Part shown: piece by piece, positions 14,255-25,835 of the stretch
Layout: each line of letters begins with the position of its first letter
How positions within the stretch are numbered: the stretch's first letter is position 1
Assembly: GCA_038380795.1 (NCBI GenBank)
Contig: CM076259.1
Coordinates: 98,319,739-98,383,738, forward strand
Direction: 5' to 3'
DNA length: 64,000 bases
From: Pyrocephalus nanus
Taxonomy: Eukaryota; Chordata; Aves; Passeriformes; Tyrannidae
Made by a program: the position numbers and the translations under genes
The notes under the pieces: model-generated
Seen by the model: only the letters and a program-made list of their open reading frames with translations
What the model was told of the DNA's origin: nothing
The model's database searches: none

Positions 14255-15068
14255 GAACACGGCTCAATGCCCAGATGGAGACGGGTGACAAGTGGTGTCC
14301 CTCAGGGCACCACATTGGGACCAACACTGCCTGACATCTTCATCAATGACACGGACAGTGACATCAAGTGCACCCTCAGAAAATTTGCAGCTGACACACC
14401 TGAGGGATGTGTTGCCATCAGAAGAGACCTGGACAAGCTCGAGAAGTGGGCCCATGGCAACTTAATGAGGTCCTGCACCTGGATCTGGACAGCCACCAGC
14501 ATCCATACAGGCTGGAGCTGAACAGATTTGAAGTAGCCCTACTGAGAAAGACTTGGGGATGCTGGTGTATGAGAATCTGAACATGAGCTGACATGTGTGC
14601 TCCCAGCCCAGAAAGCCAACTACATCCTAGGCTGCATCAAAAGTAGCATGGCCAGCAGGTTGAGGGACGTGATTCTGTCCAGCTGCGTCCAGTCCTGGGG
14701 TTCCCAGCACAGGAAGGACATGGACCTGTTGGAGTAGGTCCAGAGGAGGGTCACAAAAATGATCAGTGAGCTGGAGCACTTCTACAGAGACAGGCTAACA
14801 GGGTTGAGGTTGTTCAGCTCAGAGAGAGAAGACTCTGGGAAGAACTCACTGCAACCTTTTAGTAATGAGAGGGGGCTTATAAGAAAGATGGGGACAGACT
14901 TTTTAGTAGGGTCTGTTGCAACAGGACAAGGGATAATGGTTTTAAACCAAAAGAGGGTAGATTTAGACTAGGTATTTAGACTAGGTATTTATATACATAT
15001 AAATAGGGGAGTTAGACTAGATGACTTCTAAGGTACCTTCCAATCTAAGATATTCTATGATTCTATGA
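14255..15068 (+). mobile_element. CR1 LINE, 5'-truncated, plus orientation, octamer tail
   Basis: The plus-strand reading at 14284-14398 gives [17 protein letters not shown] and then FINDTDSD, followed by KFAADT. This is the C-terminal palm of a CR1 reverse transcriptase. The catalytic FADD motif reads FAAD here (GCT at 14390-14392), so it is inactive. Downstream frames break up but keep CR1 character, including the LQRRVTK-like region near 14738-14760. The element ends with the diagnostic CR1 3' tail, TATTCTATGATTCTATGA (about 15051-15068). The 5' boundary is approximate. A 13-bp internal tandem duplication lies at 14962-14987. Confidence 0.9.
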
Positions 15069-16320
15069 ATATGTATACTCTATTATCTTGGATGGTATTA
15101 CCTCCAAATGAGTATCTTCATCTCCCACTGGAACTGCCTGTGGCAGTTCAGATTGTCAGAAGTTATTGCAGTGCCCTTAGTGATCCAGTTCCTCCCACGA
15201 ATATCCAGTAATATTGTTGTCCTACCAATCAAATGTTTTTTGAGGCACCAGGGGAGCTGGTGGGGCTTGAAGAAGTTGATTAAATCCATCTCACTACAAA
15301 CTGATGCCTTGCTGTAATTGGTAAGTTGGACTTTGTTGGTTTTGGCAGGACTTTTCTGCAGATGCTGAAAAGCTGATGAATACACACGCCTGTCTCTTTC
15401 ATATTTGTTCTTTCCCACACCATTATTTTCACAGACTGGACGACTTTTTTCCTGCTTAACTTTGACTCATTAGAAAATTATTCTTGCAGCCTGACTCTGT
15501 ATTTGCTACCACAAAGCACCTCTGCTCATAGCCAAAGGTGAGAATTCAGTGATCCCTTGATATTCCTTACATGAGTATGTAACTGCAAAGAAACAACAGG
15601 AAAGCCAGATTTGCAGATGCCTGCACAACAGTTGTCTTTGCTATGCTTGATCTCCAGCCTACAGGAAACAACAGAAACTTTCTCATTAGTTTTAGTGAGA
15701 TTTATATTTCTTCCATAGTAACCTAAGCACACATTCTGCATCAGGATTCTGATAGCTGAGCTTCTCCTTTTCAGTTAACTTCCTTTTTCCTAAGAGTTCA
15801 ATGTTTTATGCTGAAAATTAACTTGTTTTCTAGGCAATAAATACCACTGTCTTTAGGAAAACTTGGGTAGGATTCATCTTATTTGATGTAAGTATCTTCA
15901 CTGTCTGTCTGAACCAGTGATACTTGGCTTCCTTCATAGACCACACAATACAGAGTGAAAATGCCACTTTTATGGTATTATCTACCTGACCTACATAGAG
16001 CTTTACTTTTGGATGTCAAGAAATGCAGGAAAAGCCTTTTGGCCTCAACTGAGTATCAAGACATCCTAGGATGAATAGGTCTGATTTAGATTATCTACTC
16101 TGTAGACATCTGTCTTTGATCAGATGATCCCACCCCCAGGTGGCCCGAATTGGACACAGCAGACAAACAACTTTACTCATCACTTTTACACAGTGACTGT
16201 GTTTAAGCAAAACTGAAACAGAAGGCAATATCTGTGGAGTAAAAAAATCTAGTGTTTATTGCTGTGATATGAAATCAGTGGCTTAGCAATCTAAATAGAG
16301 ACAGTTTATCAAGCCCTTAC

Positions 16321-16480
16321 CTTTGGGGATAGTAATCTGACAGCCCAGGTCACAGTCCTGCTGCAACTGATAAAAAGCCACTTCCTGCAGCCGAGCACGC
16401 TCCAGCTCCGAGAGGCTTTGAACGGGAACTGACTTCAGCCGAACACTGCGCCCTGACATGCTGTTCCAAGTGAAATCACC
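16321..16480 (-). CDS. ARHGAP6: ARHGAP6 coding exon 2 (160 bp)
   Basis: On the minus strand the exon follows a TTTCCTGTAG acceptor (AG at 16482-16481). It is open for 53 codons plus one base and ends at ...CCCAAAG before a GTAAGG donor. The peptide runs from [17 protein letters not shown] through [19 protein letters not shown] to CQITIPK. This is the conserved N-terminal region of vertebrate ARHGAP6 upstream of the RhoGAP domain, roughly residue 200 of the human full-length protein. Its last base G joins AT of the exon at 499 to make Asp, so the two exons splice in frame. The Met codon at 16459-16457 could serve as the start of shorter isoforms; I recall human isoforms lacking about the first 200 residues, but cannot verify this here. 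GC content is clearly higher than in the flanking intron, as expected for a constrained exon. Confidence 0.96.
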
Positions 16481-19224
16481 CTACAGGAAACCAAATGGAA
16501 AAATATGAAGCATCATATGGTATGCACTGTTTAATAAACAGAACCCTCTCTTTTGCTGCTAGAAAAAAATAACACAGGTTCTTCGTACTAAAATGCCATT
16601 TTCTTGGACGCTTCTAACCTTTCAAATATCTTTGTTTTCCCTAGAGCAGCATTCCTTAAAAAGGATACAGACATGCAAAACAAGAAGTCAATTCTGCCTG
16701 AAACCATTTAATCGAGTATTGTTGCAAAAACATTAGGATTCCAGTGAGAAAAGCACAAAGCAGGGGAAAATAAAAAAGCAAAAGAAAACCCCAAACAACC
16801 TTTGTCTGTTTTTCCCAGTTTGCTTTCTTTGTACAGCATTTGATCACTTGATCATCACTTCATTCCTTTCCTCGCACAGTCAGAGATGCAGATTTCCACA
16901 GGTCCGTGGACAACACAAATCTTATCTCCCTCAACTTGCTAATCCCACTCCACCAGACTGTTCAGACAGTACCCTGGCAGAGCCTCTTTTCTGACACATC
17001 CCATCCCCTCCTTATGACGATACTGTGTTTAGAATTCGATCGACTAAAGGACATGTTTTTGAAGAGCTGTAATAACAACGTGTGTGTTAACATTTATAAA
17101 GGAAAACAGCGTAAGATATGCTACATCTCTGCAAGGTACCAATTATTCTCGGAAAGCAAACAAAAAGCTTTAGCTGTTCTATATCCCACCTGTGAGAACA
17201 CATACAAAAAACTATTCTCTGAGTATTTAGCTTGGGTCAGAGAAGTAATCATTACTCAAAGAGAAGAGCAAGCACAAAGACAAGCTTAAAGGCTGACAAT
17301 TAACTTCAAGCAAGACTTTCAGAATTCATCAAAGCACCATCAAAGAGCACACATTAGCACTACAGGGAAAGAAAGAAAAATTTGTTTTTCATTCTATCCG
17401 TGTTAAAAATAAGCATGAGTCTTGTCAGTAAGTATAACCTGATGCACCTGTAGATAATGAAAAGCTCTGATGTACATCTGCTTGGCTGCAACAACAAACC
17501 CACCAACCTGCCTTTCATCACAACTTGGCGGATTTACAATGAACAAACTTCACTCTCATTTTCAGTTTACATTTCAACAGCTGTACAGTCACTGCATACT
17601 CATTTTTTTCACTCTACACTTATAATTCATCTGTTCTGCACATACACCTGCAAAGGATGTCCACAGACTTTAAAAGATATTAGCTGAAGCTCCTTAATAT
17701 GAAAATCAGTAAATTTTGACTTTACTTAACATTTATGCTTCCTGTTGTATGTAAAAATCTTCATGCACAGTCTATCTATTTTGCTTATATAAGTGCATGT
17801 TATTTATATGCATTCACACAACCTGCATATGCATTTTTGTATACAAATGTATATATGCACACCTATGACTGCCTATGTGTATTCTCATACAGGTACAAGA
17901 CAAAAGTTATTCACAAATGTGCAGGATCATCCAGCAATACAGATTTAGCATAATTTAGCAATAGAGAATTACACAATAAACACCATTTCTTATGATTCAT
18001 GAAGTATGTTTGAGCTCACCCAGGAAGATTTTTTGCCACGGTAGTTTTTTTTCAAGTCATTATGCACCCATAATAGAAAAAGGTGTTACCTCAACATGAA
18101 CAATTGCATCTCTGTATACTCAGTGGATGTACTATGCTCAATAACTTTGTGATATTTATATACACATGGGCCACATATGCAAACTTCTGTGTTAGCCCAG
18201 TATTTGACTACTGGAATTTGTTTCCTCATTTTTTGCTTCTTCACCTCTTCTTGCTCTTCTAGAGCCTTACTGTTGACTACCCAGTTTTAGTAATATCACA
18301 CTAAAGGTTTGCACGGTGTCACAGGCCAAGCTGATCAGCTTAACTCGAGCAAAACCAAAGCAGCAAGAGTCACATAAACCCTATTTGCAAAACTGCAAGT
18401 AAACATTTACATTTTTTAAAAAGCTGTTGTCATTTAAAGATAAAAGTGATCAAGAACAGAATCCACAATCAAACAATGTATATTAAGAAACTAATTCCTT
18501 TCCAACCCTGATAATGGAAAAGAAACTTTACAAGTACAGAAAAATGCAATACAGTCCTCATGAACATATATATATAAAATATTCTACAGTCAAAACGGTA
18601 CAGAGAGAGAAATATACATCTTTATGGTGGAGTTTAAGCGTATTTTATCTGAGTTATTTTTCTGACATAAGCATTTTCATAAACAAAAATATCACTGACA
18701 TGTCTACCATAAAAAATTTCAAACTGAAACACTTAAAAGAGGAATGGGAAGCAAAAATTACACTCCTTAGAAAAAGCTGAGGCAATAGAATACTTATACT
18801 ATTTAGAAGATGTCCTATTTCCTATAGACCACAAAAACCAAAGGCTGCATAGGACTTTTAGGAATTACCATAAATTAAACAAATGGTCCTTAACCGAATT
18901 TTGCACGGACAGAAGAATTCTTCCTCTTTTTCAGACAGATTTGCCCTTGGCAATTTTCAACTCTGGAGGTAACCCTACATCCTCTGAGTTAGCTCTGTAA
19001 GTGCAAGCAGTGAGCTGTACCACTGCAATGTCCAGTTCTAATATTAGCTCTGCTAAACAGCTGACCTTGGAGAGATGAGGCTTGAAAGCTGTGGTACAGC
19101 CCTGCACTAAGAATCTGTTTTGAGGACTCCAGTAAACCCTGCACAGAGCTGTGCTGCTTTTTATGAGCAGAGCATCCAACTCAGCACTACCCAGGCTAAT
19201 TTCACCTTAATGTGGGAATACCCT

Positions 19225-19392
19225 ATCCTTCTGCCCAGGGAAGCGGCAGTCACAATTCCTGGAGGTATTTAAAGGACACGCAGAGCTGGCACTTAAGGGA
19301 TATGGCTTAGTGGTAGACTTGGCAGTGCAGGGTTAATATTTGGAGTCAATGATCTTGAGAAGTCTTTTCCCATCCAAATGATTATATGATTT
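19225..19392 (+). mobile_element. CR1 LINE 3'-end fragment, plus orientation
   Basis: The sequence contains the CR1 3' end pattern: CTGGAGGTATTTAAAGGACA, then GGGATATGGCTTAGTGGTAG and ACTTGGCAGTG, then GATCTTGAGAAGTCTTTTCC, and an eroded tail ATGATTATATGATT at about 19378-19391. It is about 170 bp, 5'-truncated and diverged, with no coding capacity. Confidence 0.85.
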
Positions 19393-22300
19393 TTTTTAAT
19401 TATTTTTATTCCTTTTTTTGATAGGAGTTCAAGGGCTTAAAATCAACAGAAAGGTGAAAACACCACACAAGACTGAGGGTTGTTCCTTTCAACCAGGTTT
19501 TTATTCTGGCAGTTTACTGGTATGTTCCTGGTGCTCACAGTTCAGCTGAAAACAGTGGGATGCAACTTCTGCACCTTCCAATGGCATGATAGGTTGCTGA
19601 GCATTGATAAAGAATGTGGAATTACTCTGTTCAGTTGCTGTGCAGTGAAGAAGACATTCCTCTTCAACACTTGATGGGTTTAATAAAATCTCTGCTAGGT
19701 CATGTTAACATAGGCTTTTATTATGCTAATGGAACACATGACTAATAAACTAACATATTTTTGGAAAATCATATGGTAGGTAGGGCCAGTGGAATCTCCT
19801 AATCTTTAAAGATGCCAGAGGTTCAAGAAACATTTCCTCGAAAAAGTCTGTTTCATTTTGCAAATATAAATCAATGTGTTCTATGAGTCAAAACACAGTA
19901 TTTCATAATTGAATCTATTCAAATATTCCTATGCTTTACATAAGACAGAGTGAATTAAAGGCCTCATCTTCCTCCCGAAGCACTGCTGAGTTTTACAAAC
20001 AGGCTGTAAATTACTGCAAAATCAACCAAGCTTGGGAGAGGTCCAGAAAAGTCAAGCTCCCTTGAAGAATGGATGCCGGTGTAATTACATCTGCCTAAAG
20101 CTATTCTCCACTCTTTGGGGCATCCAAAGGAGGATAAGGGCAGCACAGACATGAAGAATATTTACTGTTTCTCTCCATGTGAAGGGCAACACTTCACCAA
20201 CCTATTTCAACATCAGCCTGATATAGCTCCTTGTGGAAGCTTAAAAGGAGCAGATCATCTTCAAGCAACAAGTCAGAGCAACTTCTTTTTTTGAAGTTCA
20301 CGCCTAGCATGTGTGTTCAGACACAGGTACACAGCTTGTTCTCTGTTATTTAGATTGTAGGACTGTAGGTCTAAATATGACCTGCAAATAACTTCATAAT
20401 CAAGAAGATAAAAAAAGGCAACACAGAAGAGTGCAAACAGAAATACTGCTCTGGGATAAAGTGATCGGCCTGATAGGACACGAACTGCTGATTGCAAAGC
20501 TGTTTTCATAAACGAATTTTACGAAACCTTAATCCAGACTAAAAGCCTTCTCTGGTTTCTTACATCAACCAGTCACGTATTTTTCCTCTCAGGTCTCGAG
20601 CTTCAGCTGCATTTTCTCTCTGGCTCTCCCACTAACATCTAGCATCTTTTCTCCACTCAACCGAGCAGTTCACGTACCAGGTAACTAACTCAAATGCCAG
20701 AGCAGATGACTCAGCAAAGGAGACGACTGAAATACTTTTTTTTCCCTCTGAAGAATCTGTCAATTTCCCCCATACTTCTTGTCCACTGTCATATTTTTCA
20801 TAGGATGCAGATTGCAGTTTTACTAATATATCTTCAAGCATTTCTTTTAATAGGTTAGATGTTTGGTGACTCCAAAATAAACATTAAGTGGTATATCCTC
20901 ACTTAAGTAACACTATGTGCTTAAATTACTCTTAAGCATGTCTAAGCTATTCTTGTGTACCTGACCTCCTTCTCCTGAGACTCCAACACACAGTCTTTCA
21001 GATGTCTTTTAATAAAGTTTTATTCTCCTGCCCTTTGTACAACACAGAAAGCAGTTGACAACTACTGCACGGAATGCTGAATGTGAAACTATGGGCAATG
21101 ATCAACCTCTGTTGATCTCTGTGGAGTTTTAAGCCTTTACAAGTAATGTGGATGGTGCATAGGGTGGGAAATAAGAATCCACACACATCACAGTTTTAGA
21201 AAACACAAATTTTAATGCTAGATGGAGAAAACTATTTTTATCTTACTGCCTATTTGTTACTGTTAATGATTTTGGTCTTTACTCATTTAGGTAAATGCCA
21301 TTATCGGATTAGTTGTCTACTTTTCATTAGTCTTTTGCTCAAATCCATTTGAAACCAGTAAGATCAAAACCAATTATGTCTACTTGTTCTTCTGCTATTC
21401 TAGCACCTCTTAGCTATGTGCTTGTATTTAGATGGTTGTCCATTGTAACAGAATTCAGTGGTTTTGCACACAAAAAGATTATATTGCAAATAACATGGCA
21501 AATACAGCATTAGAGTGTTTTAATTGTGTTTGCTTAATTACTTCTTTAAGCTTCATGAAACAGCATATAACTGCCACTTCACAACCTTTTGCTTACCCTG
21601 GTCATTTATTTCAACTCTCTCTAAAATTATTTCCAGACTCCTCAGGCATAAATTCTCACAATTTGGCTGTTGGTTCAAGTAATCCCTCTCTTCTTCATTT
21701 CCCTGGTGTTGCTGTTAGGAAGAACCAAAACCAGTTCTGAAATGATTGTCAGTCACTTCAGTACAGCTATGTACTCTGTCCTATTGCATCAACGTACAGA
21801 ACACTGTTCCTGGACAGGACAAGAACTAAGGAGAAGGGGGAAATAAACTAAATAAAGTAGCCTTTTTAGCATTACACGCAGGTTAAGGACTGCATAGAAA
21901 CTTCTTTGGTATTGCCACCCTAGATAACCACCTGCAGATTAATGAAGAGTTAAGAAGCAACAGGATGGTGCAAGTGCCATCCCAGGTACAGCATGCCATC
22001 CCATTTCCAGCTGCTCTTCCATAGTCAGCTCAGGGCATTGCAGGCAACACACTTTTTCCAGCTGCCAAACTACTGCAACCTAGGGTGCTCTGAGATCACA
22101 CAGCTGTTCCCAAGGATCTACTCGTAGCACATAGCACCCAAACACTATACAAAGAAGCACAAGACTTGTGCTGTGTGACATCAAAGCATTCACAGGAAGA
22201 TATCTGAACATGCATGCACTGAGTATGGATGCACAATTAATCTTCATTAAGAAGGACTGACTTCAGTAAGGTCGTTATCTAGGGTGACATCCTGTTCCCC

Positions 22301-24819
22301 TTGACGTCAGTGGCAAAATTATTAATACAATGTCTCTACTAGAAAGAGAATGCACAGTTCAGATGATCCTGTGTTACAGCTTGAAGCCTTGCACTAAAAT
22401 GGCCTTAGGTGTAGTTTTGTCAGAAAGATCACACTTTACAAAACAAAGATTTTGTTTAGGTTTAGATATCAAGCTATTTAATGGCAGTTTGGTGTTGCCA
22501 TAGACAGACACTTCCTTACTCCTAGCTAACATCCTGTCTCATTCCCAAGGATGGGAAATCCATGTACCCACCAGGATCAATACTGCAAGGCAACCACTGT
22601 GGGAACACTGGATAGCTGGTACTCCACTCAGGGAAGACAGAATTCACATCCACAACAGAAATATTTCACTTAGCAAGATGGCATGAAGCTGTGCCCAGGT
22701 AAAGATACACATTTCAGAATATTACAGTGATGATTTCCATTTATCGGGGGAAAAAATAGTCCTTCTAACTTTAGTCTAAGGATAAACAAAGAGCAGAACA
22801 ATGAGTATGTTTTCACAGCAGCATTAAAATTGTTAAAATAAAGAGAAAAATATTTCCGGATCAACCTCTCCAAGTTTTCCAAATGCCTCAGGATACGATT
22901 TCATTTTTAGAGTATTTAAAAAGCATTCTCTTAAAAACCCTAATGCATAATGGAGATGTATTTCATTTCTTTTCTGACATTAATAAACATTTATTGTGTT
23001 TAAGGTATTGCCTAGCAAAATATTAATCCATAACCTACCCACTCTGTACTGAACTTTTTCAATAGATCCAGAAAACCAACCTCCAGAAGTTAGAAAACTC
23101 CACTACAATGCATTAAAATACATGGTCAGATTTTCAATATTTCTTAAGAGATTTATCAAGAAGCACTACAATTAGAGCCAAGAAGGTGCAAGTGCTTTTT
23201 TGAAGGTGCCAAAAAACGAAGACGGAACCTTAAAAAGCCTAGATCCAACTTTAAAATTACAGCTGAAAGTTTGTCAGTGTTCATGTAAATGTATTTTTGT
23301 GAGTAAAAGAGAATGATGCCACACTGCGATACTCTGATTTCTGCTGCAGGTTGAGGGTACAAGCAGTGTTGTCACAACCCCGAGTGCATGCAGTAACAAC
23401 CTGAACTGCAGTAATTAAACCATTTGAGAGCACAGTAATGGGCTACAGAGGTCTCATCAATCTCAAGACAGAAGATTGGGGTAGCCTGAGTTCATTAAGA
23501 GGAGAATTTTTATCCCTTTTATCAGTTCATGTAGTGTACATTTTGAGAGGCTGGTGCTAGGAATAACAGGAACTCTGCAAGCTAATGGTAGCTGACCCAA
23601 AATCCGACACAACAGCTGCATGATTATCAAAAGTGTTTCCAGCAGTCCTCAGTGTTCAGGTGCTTGTGAAGCTGAACAAGGAAGCACAGTCCATGATATA
23701 CTGAAGAGTGGCATGCCCTCTCTGAGTTTTCCTGTGCCCCAAGTCATGGAAAAGGTGGGCTCCATCCTGAGGACAACTTTTACCCAACATACAGGTTTTA
23801 CAGTACCCATGAATGTCATCTATTCAAGCTATGCTCTTACTAAATGTAAAGACTTGCAATTAGATTTTGAATATAAAATACTGCTCTTCCTCCTAAGCCT
23901 AATGAGAATAATGTTAAGAAAATAAAATAGTAAGGCTGAAACTATATGTGAAATGTATTTAAACAATTTGGATGAAACAAATATAATCACATATCCTATT
24001 TGGATATATGGTCCTGAAGTAGTACAAAATGCCCTGGTGAAACAATAATGATCTCTGTTAGCACAGCACAAAAGTTAACCATTTCTGCACTCAGTAAGAA
24101 TCAATGTGATCAGAGCAAATGTTTTCAACAGTTAGGAGTGGCATCTATTTATATTATGTTCCTTGTAGAAGAAAAAATTGAAACATTTTAGAGAGAAGTA
24201 AATGACCTACTATTTGAAAGAGAGAATGCATGTGAGAGAGCACACACTGTCATTTCCAAGCATGTAAAAATCATATCAGCCTGAGAATTGTCCACAAGGC
24301 TAAAAATACATATTTGAGTACTTTAGTTTACCTCTGGATTTTGAGTTTTAAAATTCATGTAGACTGTATGGTCTGACTAGCATACTATCAGAATCTCATA
24401 GTGAAGTTAAAGTCATATAATTCTTTTACCCCGAGAACTAGGATTTGACTAATAGTGAAGTCTTTAATTCAATACAAACCCCTATTCTTATTGTTTCAAG
24501 TGGTTCATGCCAGTATTTTCTTTATACCTGTATGACACAGAAAGGAAAATGAGATCTGTTGCACATATGAAAACAGCCATCCAACTACCTACATACCAGG
24601 TCTGATTGGAAAACAATTCTAGAAGTTTTTTTCACTTCTTTTGCGGGGGAGAGTGAGGGTGGGTGTGATCTAGTTGATAGGAACAAAATGCAAGACATCT
24701 CTAAATATTTACATTCGGAAGTAGAGTGAGAGCTCTCAGTTACTCAGCTAAGACACAGAGGACTTGGGAAGAAGTCTGTACTACATAGCTTAGAGCAAGA
24801 GCTTGAACCAGGCTTTCAC

Positions 24820-25632
24820 ACAATCACAGAATCATTTGGGCTGGAAAAGACCTCCAAGATCAAGTCCAACCTTTGCCCAAACACCGCCATGTAAACTAGA
24901 CTACAGCCCTAAGTGCCACATCCAGTCATTTCTTGAATAACTTCAGGGATGGTGACTCCACCACTTCCCTGGGCAGTCTGTTCCAATACTTACAGCCCTT
25001 TCAGTGAAAATATTCCTCCTGATGTCCAATCTGAACCTCCTCTGTTGCAGCTTGAGGCTGTCCTCTCATCCTATCACTGATTGCCTGGTAGAAAAGGCTG
25101 ACCCCCTCCTGGCTACAAGCTCCTTTCAGGTAGTTATAGAGAATGATAAGGTCACTCATGAGCCTCCTTTTCTCCAGGCTAAACAACCTCAGCTCCCTCA
25201 GCTGCTCCTCATCATAGGACTTTTGCTTCAGACCCTTCAGCAGCTTCATTGCCCTTCTCTGGACTTGCTCCAGCACCTCAATGTCTTTCTTGCAGTGAGG
25301 AGCACAGAACTGAACACAGTACTCAAAGTATGTCCTCACCAGTGCCAAGTACAAAGGGATAACTTCCCTGGTCCTGCTGGCCACGCTATTTTTGATACAA
25401 GCCAAGGTTCCTCTGGCCACCTTGGCCACATGAGCACGCTTCTGGCTCATGTTCAGTCACTGTCAACCAGCACCACCAGGCTCTTTTCCACTGGGTCTCT
25501 TTCCAGCCACTCTTCCCCATGCTTGGAGTGATACTTGGGGTTGTTGTGACCAAAGTGCAGGACCCAGCATTTGGTCTTATTGAACCTCATGCTGTTGGCC
25601 TTGGCCCACTGATCCAGCTTTACCCCATCCCC
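24820..25632 (-). mobile_element. CR1 LINE, 5'-truncated, minus orientation
   Basis: The low-coordinate end carries the reversed CR1 3' end (CACAGAATCATTTGGGCTGG at about 24826-24845, followed by AAAAGACCTCCAAGATCAAG). The minus strand at 25450-25004 is open for about 149 codons and encodes a CR1 ORF2 C-terminus, with motifs such as [31 protein letters not shown] and LYNYLKG. Upstream on the minus strand the CR1 homology continues to about 25632. The relatively long open frame is a remnant rather than a gene: it lacks the endonuclease and the rest of the reverse transcriptase. Confidence 0.92.
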
Positions 25633-25807
25633 GGCAAATGCCCTAATCAGGAGGTTACCGACTGCTCTAACATCTACCCTGACTACTATACCACACCTTG
25701 CTAGAGATCATCATCCCCCTTCCAGAGCAATCTGCAGACTCATTACATGAATGGCTACTCCCAGAGCTGACTTGAACACCTCCAACAGTGACTATCCACT
25801 CACTCAG

Positions 25808-25835
25808 TACCGTAACCATGTTACCGTAACCATGT
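25808..25835. repeat. 14-bp tandem duplication
   Basis: TACCGTAACCATGT occurs twice back to back with no mismatch. No known element is apparent around it. Confidence 0.85.

Larger units (their letters stand above)
500..16320 (-). other. ARHGAP6: ARHGAP6 intron 2 (complete, 15.8 kb)
   Basis: This intron is bounded by the exon-2 donor (GTAAGG, GT at 16320-16319) and the exon-3 acceptor (AG at 501-500). It is AT-rich. It contains two CR1 fragments (10308-10738 and about 14255-15068), a short tandem duplication at 8349-8388 and short poly(A)/(AT) runs such as 3603-3618 and 8217-8228. From 500 to 10307, 10739 to 14254 and 15069 to 16320 I see no exon, RNA gene or recognisable repeat beyond these. 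The open frames there are short and have no domain I recognise. Confidence 0.85.

Noticed and set aside
25004..25531. 175-codon open frame on the plus strand
   Set aside because: It is the antisense shadow of the minus-oriented CR1 ORF2 fragment.
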